DNA from: Alphaproteobacteria bacterium
GTDB taxonomy: Bacteria; Pseudomonadota; Alphaproteobacteria; RS24
Direction of reading: 5' to 3'
Assembly: GCA_022428185.1 (NCBI GenBank)
Contig: JAKMCZ010000213.1
Location: forward strand, 1 to 17,055
DNA: 17,055 bases
Within the stretch, counting starts at the first letter, position 1; each line of letters starts with the position of its first letter. Made by a program: the position numbers and the translations under genes. This document shows, piece after piece, positions 14,029-17,055 of the stretch. The notes under the pieces were generated by a model. That model was not told where the DNA came from, did no database searches, and saw nothing but the letters and a program-made list of their open reading frames with translations.

Positions 14029-14408
14029 TACGCTTTCTCCTCGACTTCGCGCACCACAATGGTGACTTGGCTGAACGGTTTCAAAATGCGCGCGGCGCGG
14101 CCTTTAGCGCGGGCGCGGAAACGCTTCATGACCAAATTTTTGCCAACATAGGCTTCTGAGACGATGAGGCTGTCAACGTCCAGATTGTGATTGTTCTCGG
14201 CATTGGCGATGGCGCTTTGCAGCACTTTCTTCACCTCACCGGCGACGCGGCGACGCGAAAAGGTCAAATCATTCAACGCCTGCTCGGCCTTTTTGCCGCG
14301 AATAAGCTGCGCGACAAGATTAAGCTTTTGCGGGCTGGTGCGGATCATGCGACCGACCGCCTTGGCTTCATTATCCGGCAATTGCCGCTGTAACGATGCT
14401 TTGCCCAT
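14028..14408 (-). CDS. rplV: 50S ribosomal protein L22
   Basis: L22 lines the peptide exit tunnel, and its beta-hairpin forms part of the tunnel constriction. The 126 residues show VGRMIRTSPQKLNLVAQLIRG (18-38), ALNDLTFSRRRVAGEVKKVLQSAIANAENN (44-73) and the hairpin segment with KRFRARAKGRAARILKPFSQ (95-114). ATG 14408 lies 2 bp after rpsS. The N terminus is about 15 residues longer than the 110-residue E. coli protein, as in other alphaproteobacteria. Confidence 0.98.
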   Translation of the reverse strand: MGKASLQRQLPDNEAKAVGRMIRTSPQKLNLVAQLIRGKKAEQALNDLTFSRRRVAGEVKKVLQSAIANAENNHNLDVDSLIVSEAYVGKNLVMKRFRARAKGRAARILKPFSQVTIVVREVEEKA

Positions 14409-14410
14409 AA

Positions 14411-14692
14411 CTAACCTCTTTTCGCCTTCTTATCGGCTGTGTGGCCGTAATAGGTGCGGGTCGGCGCAAATTCGCCGAATTTATGCCCGACCATATCCTC
14501 AGTTACCGACACCGGAATATGCTTTTGCCCGTTATGAACACCAAAAGTCAGACCGACAAATTGCGGCAGGATCGTCGAGCGACGGCTCCAGATTTTAATG
14601 ACTTCATTGGTGCGCCCGCTTTCACGCACGGCTTCTGCTTTTTTGAGCAAATAGCCGTCAACAAACGGACCTTTCCAGACTGAACGTGTCAT
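14411..14692 (-). CDS. rpsS: 30S ribosomal protein S19
   Basis: S19 forms a complex with S13 in the small-subunit head and contacts the large subunit. The 93 residues begin MTRSVWKGPFVDGYLLKKAE and contain IKIWSRRSTILPQFVGLTFGVHNG (32-55), HIPVSVTEDMVGHKFGEFAPTRTY (58-81) and the basic end HTADKKAKRG. Length equals the family norm. ATG 14692 lies 13 bp after rplB. Confidence 0.99.
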   Translation of the reverse strand: MTRSVWKGPFVDGYLLKKAEAVRESGRTNEVIKIWSRRSTILPQFVGLTFGVHNGQKHIPVSVTEDMVGHKFGEFAPTRTYYGHTADKKAKRG

Positions 14693-14705
14693 CGTGCAAA
14701 CACTC

Positions 14706-15542
14706 CTAACGTTTCTTCTTCAAATGGCGGCTGCGCAGAATATATTTATCCGTCGCCTTATTAGACCGCGTGCGACGCCCTTTGGTCGGCTTACCCCAAG
14801 GTGTCACCGGATGGCGACCACCAGAGGTTTTACCTTCACCACCACCATGCGGGTGATCGACCGGGTTCATGGCAACACCACGAACCGAAGGACGTTTGCC
14901 GAGCCAACGGCTACGACCGGCTTTCGCCAATTTAATGTTTGATTGATCCGGATTTGAGACCGCACCGACCGTCGCCATGCAGGTGCCCAAAACCAAACGC
15001 TGCTCGCCTGATGTGAGGCGGATGATGGCATAAGAGGCGTCACGACCGACAAGCTGAGCAAAAGTGCCGGCGGACCGTGCAATTTGCGCGCCCTTACCCG
15101 GCTTCAACTCGATATTGTGAATAATCGTTCCAATCGGAATTGATTTCAGCGGCATCGCATTGCCCGGCTTCACATCAACGCTGTCGCCCGAGATGACCTT
15201 GTCACCGGCTGCCAGACGCTGCGGCGCAATAATATAGGCTTGCTCGCCATCTGTATAAGTAATCAGCGCGATAAAAGCTGAGCGGTTGGGATCATATTCC
15301 AGACGCTCGACCGTCGCTTCCATGTCAAATTTCTGACGCTTGAAATCGATAATGCGATAGCTACGCTTATGGCCACCACCACGACGACGCGCGGTAATGC
15401 GACCGGCATTGTTACGCCCGCCCGATTTGGTCAAACCCTCGGTCAGCTTTTTAACCGGCTTGCCGCTATACAGCGCCGCGCGGTCAACCTGAACCAGACC
15501 ACGCTGGCCGGGGGTTGTTGGTTTATATGTCTTAAGTGCCAT
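14706..15542 (-). CDS. rplB: 50S ribosomal protein L2
   Basis: L2 is a primary rRNA-binding protein needed for subunit joining and for peptidyl-transferase activity. The 278 residues carry the N-terminal basic region (GRNNAGRITARRRGGGHKRS, 42-61), an OB-fold and SH3-like core, and MNPVDHPHGGGEG at 225-237. His230 there corresponds to the conserved functional histidine of the family. The end reads TRSNKATDKYILRSRHLKKKR, and length is close to the 273-280 norm. ATG 15542 lies 13 bp after rplW. Confidence 0.99.
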   Translation of the reverse strand: MALKTYKPTTPGQRGLVQVDRAALYSGKPVKKLTEGLTKSGGRNNAGRITARRRGGGHKRSYRIIDFKRQKFDMEATVERLEYDPNRSAFIALITYTDGEQAYIIAPQRLAAGDKVISGDSVDVKPGNAMPLKSIPIGTIIHNIELKPGKGAQIARSAGTFAQLVGRDASYAIIRLTSGEQRLVLGTCMATVGAVSNPDQSNIKLAKAGRSRWLGKRPSVRGVAMNPVDHPHGGGEGKTSGGRHPVTPWGKPTKGRRTRSNKATDKYILRSRHLKKKR

Positions 15543-15555
15543 TCTACCTTGCCCC

Positions 15556-15849
15556 TTACAGACCCGTGGTCACGTCGATTGCGTGACCTTCTTCAAGCGT
15601 GATGATGGCTTTTTTCTCATCATTTTGCTTGCCCGCAACACCCCGGAAGCGTTTAGTTTTACCCTTACGAACCAATGTGTTAACGGCTTTCACCTTAACG
15701 TCAAACAAGGCTTCAACAGCCTCTTTGATAATCGTTTTATTGGCATCCGGCGCAACTTTGAAAACAACCTGATTGTGCTCAGAAGCAATCGTCGATTTCT
15801 CGGTAATGACCGGCTTACGGATGACGTTGTAATAAATCTCACGGCTCAT
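15556..15849 (-). CDS. rplW: 50S ribosomal protein L23
   Basis: L23 sits at the tunnel exit and is the docking point for trigger factor and signal recognition particle. The 97 residues show VIRKPVITEKSTI (9-21), VVFKVAPDANKTIIKEAVEALF (28-49), and DVKVKAVNTLVRKGKTKRFRG (50-70). It is full length. ATG 15849 overlaps the rplD stop by 4 nt (ATGA), which indicates coupled translation. Confidence 0.99.
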   Translation of the reverse strand: MSREIYYNVIRKPVITEKSTIASEHNQVVFKVAPDANKTIIKEAVEALFDVKVKAVNTLVRKGKTKRFRGVAGKQNDEKKAIITLEEGHAIDVTTGL

Positions 15850-16466
15850 TTGAAACGCTCCTTCAAGCTGTCAAGAGCAGCTTTGGTCAGAACCAACTTC
15901 TCTCGGCGCAAAATGTCATAGACATTAATGCCCTGTGCGGGCAGCACATCGATATGAGCGATGTTGCGCGCGGCGCGGGCGAAATTCGTATCCACTTCGG
16001 CGCCATCAATCACCAGAGCATTATCAATGCCCAATTTACCAAGCTGCTTTTTCAAATCAGCCGTCTTGCCGTCTTTCGACTTGGCGTCGGCCAACACAAC
16101 CAGTGACTCATCAGCCTGCTTGCTGGACAGAGCCATTTTCAGCGCCAACGCACGAACCTTTTTCGGCATATCAATGGCGTGGCTGCGAACAACCGGACCA
16201 TGCGCCTTACCACCACCGATAAAGATGTTGGATTTACGGTTACCGTGACGCGCACCGCCACCGCCCTTTTGGCGACCGAATTTTTTAGTCGTGCCGGTGA
16301 TTTCACCGCGCGGCTTGGTTTTATGCGTGCCAGCTTGACGTTTGGCGAGCTGGTAATTGACCATGCGCTGCAAAATATCGGCGCGCGGTTCGATACCGAA
16401 CAGTGCCTTGTCGAGGGTTACCTCGCCATCGGCCTTCGCATCAAGCGTTTGAACTTGCGCTTTCAT
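15846..16466 (-). CDS. rplD: 50S ribosomal protein L4
   Basis: L4 extends a loop into the peptide exit tunnel opposite L22. In E. coli it also represses the S10 operon. The 206 residues include the NYQLAKRQAGTHKTKPRGEI segment (37-56), the loop with GRQKGGGGARHGNRKSNIFIGG (about 64-85), KKVRALALKMALSSKQADES (101-120) and the C-terminal NIAHIDVLPAQGINVYDILRREKLV. ATG 16466 overlaps the rplC stop by one base (TAATG). The S10 leader where autoregulation would act is outside the window. Confidence 0.98.
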   Translation of the reverse strand: MKAQVQTLDAKADGEVTLDKALFGIEPRADILQRMVNYQLAKRQAGTHKTKPRGEITGTTKKFGRQKGGGGARHGNRKSNIFIGGGKAHGPVVRSHAIDMPKKVRALALKMALSSKQADESLVVLADAKSKDGKTADLKKQLGKLGIDNALVIDGAEVDTNFARAARNIAHIDVLPAQGINVYDILRREKLVLTKAALDSLKERFK

Positions 16467-17055
16467 TATTCGCTATCCTTCTTGTCTTCTGCAGCTTCCT
16501 CAGCCGGTGCGTCTTCGGCAGGCGCTTCATCAGCCGGGGCTTCAGCCGCGGTTTCTTCAGCAGGTGCCGCCTCAGCAGCCTCAGCGGCAGCTTCTTCAAC
16601 AATCTCTTCAGTGACATCTTCAGCCGGTACCTCTTCAGCAGCAGCTTCCTCGGCAGGTGCTTCGCCTTCAACCAAACCGGCCGGATAAGGCAGGTCAGCA
16701 GGCAGTGGACGCTTAACCGCATCACGCAGCAAAATCCAACCGCCTTTGGCACCCGGCACCGCGCCCTTGACCATTAACAGGCCGCGCGTGGTATCGGTTT
16801 TAACAACTTCCAAGTTTTGAATGGTGACACGGCTATCGCCCATGTGACCGGCCATTTTCTTGCCTTTGAACACCTTACCGGGGTCTTGGCACTGGCCGGT
16901 TGAACCATGCGAACGGTGCGAGATGGACACACCATGTGTCGCCCGCAAGCCGCCGAAATTATGGCGCTTCATCGCACCGGCAAAACCTTTACCGATGGAA
17001 GTGCCTGTCGCGTCAACCTTTTGACCTTCGATAAAATGCGCGGCAGAAAGCTCTG
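16466..17055 (-). CDS. rplC: 50S ribosomal protein L3, C-terminal part with long acidic tail (5' end beyond right window edge)
   Basis: L3 initiates large-subunit assembly and reaches towards the peptidyl-transferase centre. About 195 residues are visible. The frame runs in from the right edge through FIEGQKVDATGTSIGKGFAG and continues with MKRHNFGGLRATHGVSISHRSHGS and GQCQDPGKVFKGKKMAGHMG. The last two stretches hold the conserved loop that PrmB methylates on a glutamine in E. coli. The ordinary L3 core ends near GLVE. A further 68 residues (coding 16469-16672) are Ala/Glu/Pro-rich, with 27 acidic residues and two lysines, ending KKDSE. The internal ATG at 16972 is not the start, because conserved L3 sequence continues upstream of it. 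The true start lies outside the window. Confidence 0.98.
   Translation of the reverse strand, partial: ELSAAHFIEGQKVDATGTSIGKGFAGAMKRHNFGGLRATHGVSISHRSHGSTGQCQDPGKVFKGKKMAGHMGDSRVTIQNLEVVKTDTTRGLLMVKGAVPGAKGGWILLRDAVKRPLPADLPYPAGLVEGEAPAEEAAAEEVPAEDVTEEIVEEAAAEAAEAAPAEETAAEAPADEAPAEDAPAEEAAEDKKDSE
16469..16672 (-). repeat. Low-complexity repeat tract coding the L3 tail
   Basis: Imperfect repeats of about 12-15 nt, built on codons for Glu-Glu-Ala-Pro-Ala and Asp-Glu-Ala-Pro-Ala, fill the 3' end of rplC. Codon third positions vary between copies, so the repeats are old or under protein-level selection. They run in frame to the stop codon, which overlaps the rplD start. Confidence 0.75.

Noticed and set aside
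13336..14151. A 271-codon plus-strand open frame opposite rpsC and rplV
   Set aside because: Both S3 and L22 on the minus strand are unmistakable. The plus-strand frame is a shadow of their codon bias.
1..17055. Mobile elements, CRISPR arrays, tRNA or rRNA genes
   Set aside because: None was seen. Almost every base belongs to housekeeping genes on one strand, and composition looks uniform.

Overview
The window is an almost uninterrupted block of minus-strand genes from an alphaproteobacterium. It holds most of the S10–spc–alpha ribosomal protein super-cluster, followed by a short tail of housekeeping genes. The alphaproteobacterial call rests on several points. An ATP12-type F1-ATPase assembly chaperone is present. 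Ribosomal protein S14 is the 101-residue zinc-free form. Adenylate kinase is a short LID-less form sitting between secY and rpsM. The genes rpsD and rpmJ are absent from the cluster. A propionyl-CoA carboxylase beta gene lies downstream. I cannot assign an order or genus from the sequence alone.

Layout, read in the direction of transcription (right to left). The S10 part, cut by the right edge, is rplC (5' end missing), rplD, rplW, rplB, rpsS, rplV, rpsC, rplP, rpmC, rpsQ. The spc part is rplN, rplX, rplE, rpsN, rpsH, rplF, rplR, rpsE, rpmD, rplO, secY, adk. Gaps in these two parts are 23 bp or less, and many genes overlap (TAATG or ATGA junctions). The first real gap, 152 bp between adk and rpsM, holds a near-consensus sigma-70-type promoter (TTGACT, 16 bp, TATAAT, GC-rich discriminator). 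It should drive the alpha part: rpsM, rpsK, rpoA, rplQ. A strong intrinsic terminator (10-bp stem, 3-nt loop, seven Ts) follows rplQ.

Beyond the terminator lies a tightly packed set: crcB (fluoride channel), an RluA/RluC-family 23S rRNA pseudouridine synthase, a HAD phosphatase, ATP12, and then pccB, which is cut by the left edge. The first four overlap or are 4 bp apart, so they are probably co-expressed.

Functionally, the window supplies large and small ribosomal subunit proteins, the SecY translocon channel, adenylate kinase and the RNA polymerase alpha subunit. The downstream genes add rRNA modification, ion detoxification, ATP synthase assembly and propionyl-CoA metabolism. No RNA genes, mobile elements, CRISPR arrays or foreign-looking islands were seen, and no gap exceeds 152 bp.

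I do not see a previously undescribed multi-gene system here. The points most worth a second look are the long acidic Ala/Glu/Pro-rich C-terminal tails on L3 and L15, the rrn-P1-like promoter inside the cluster, and the conserved-looking packing of the post-rplQ genes.
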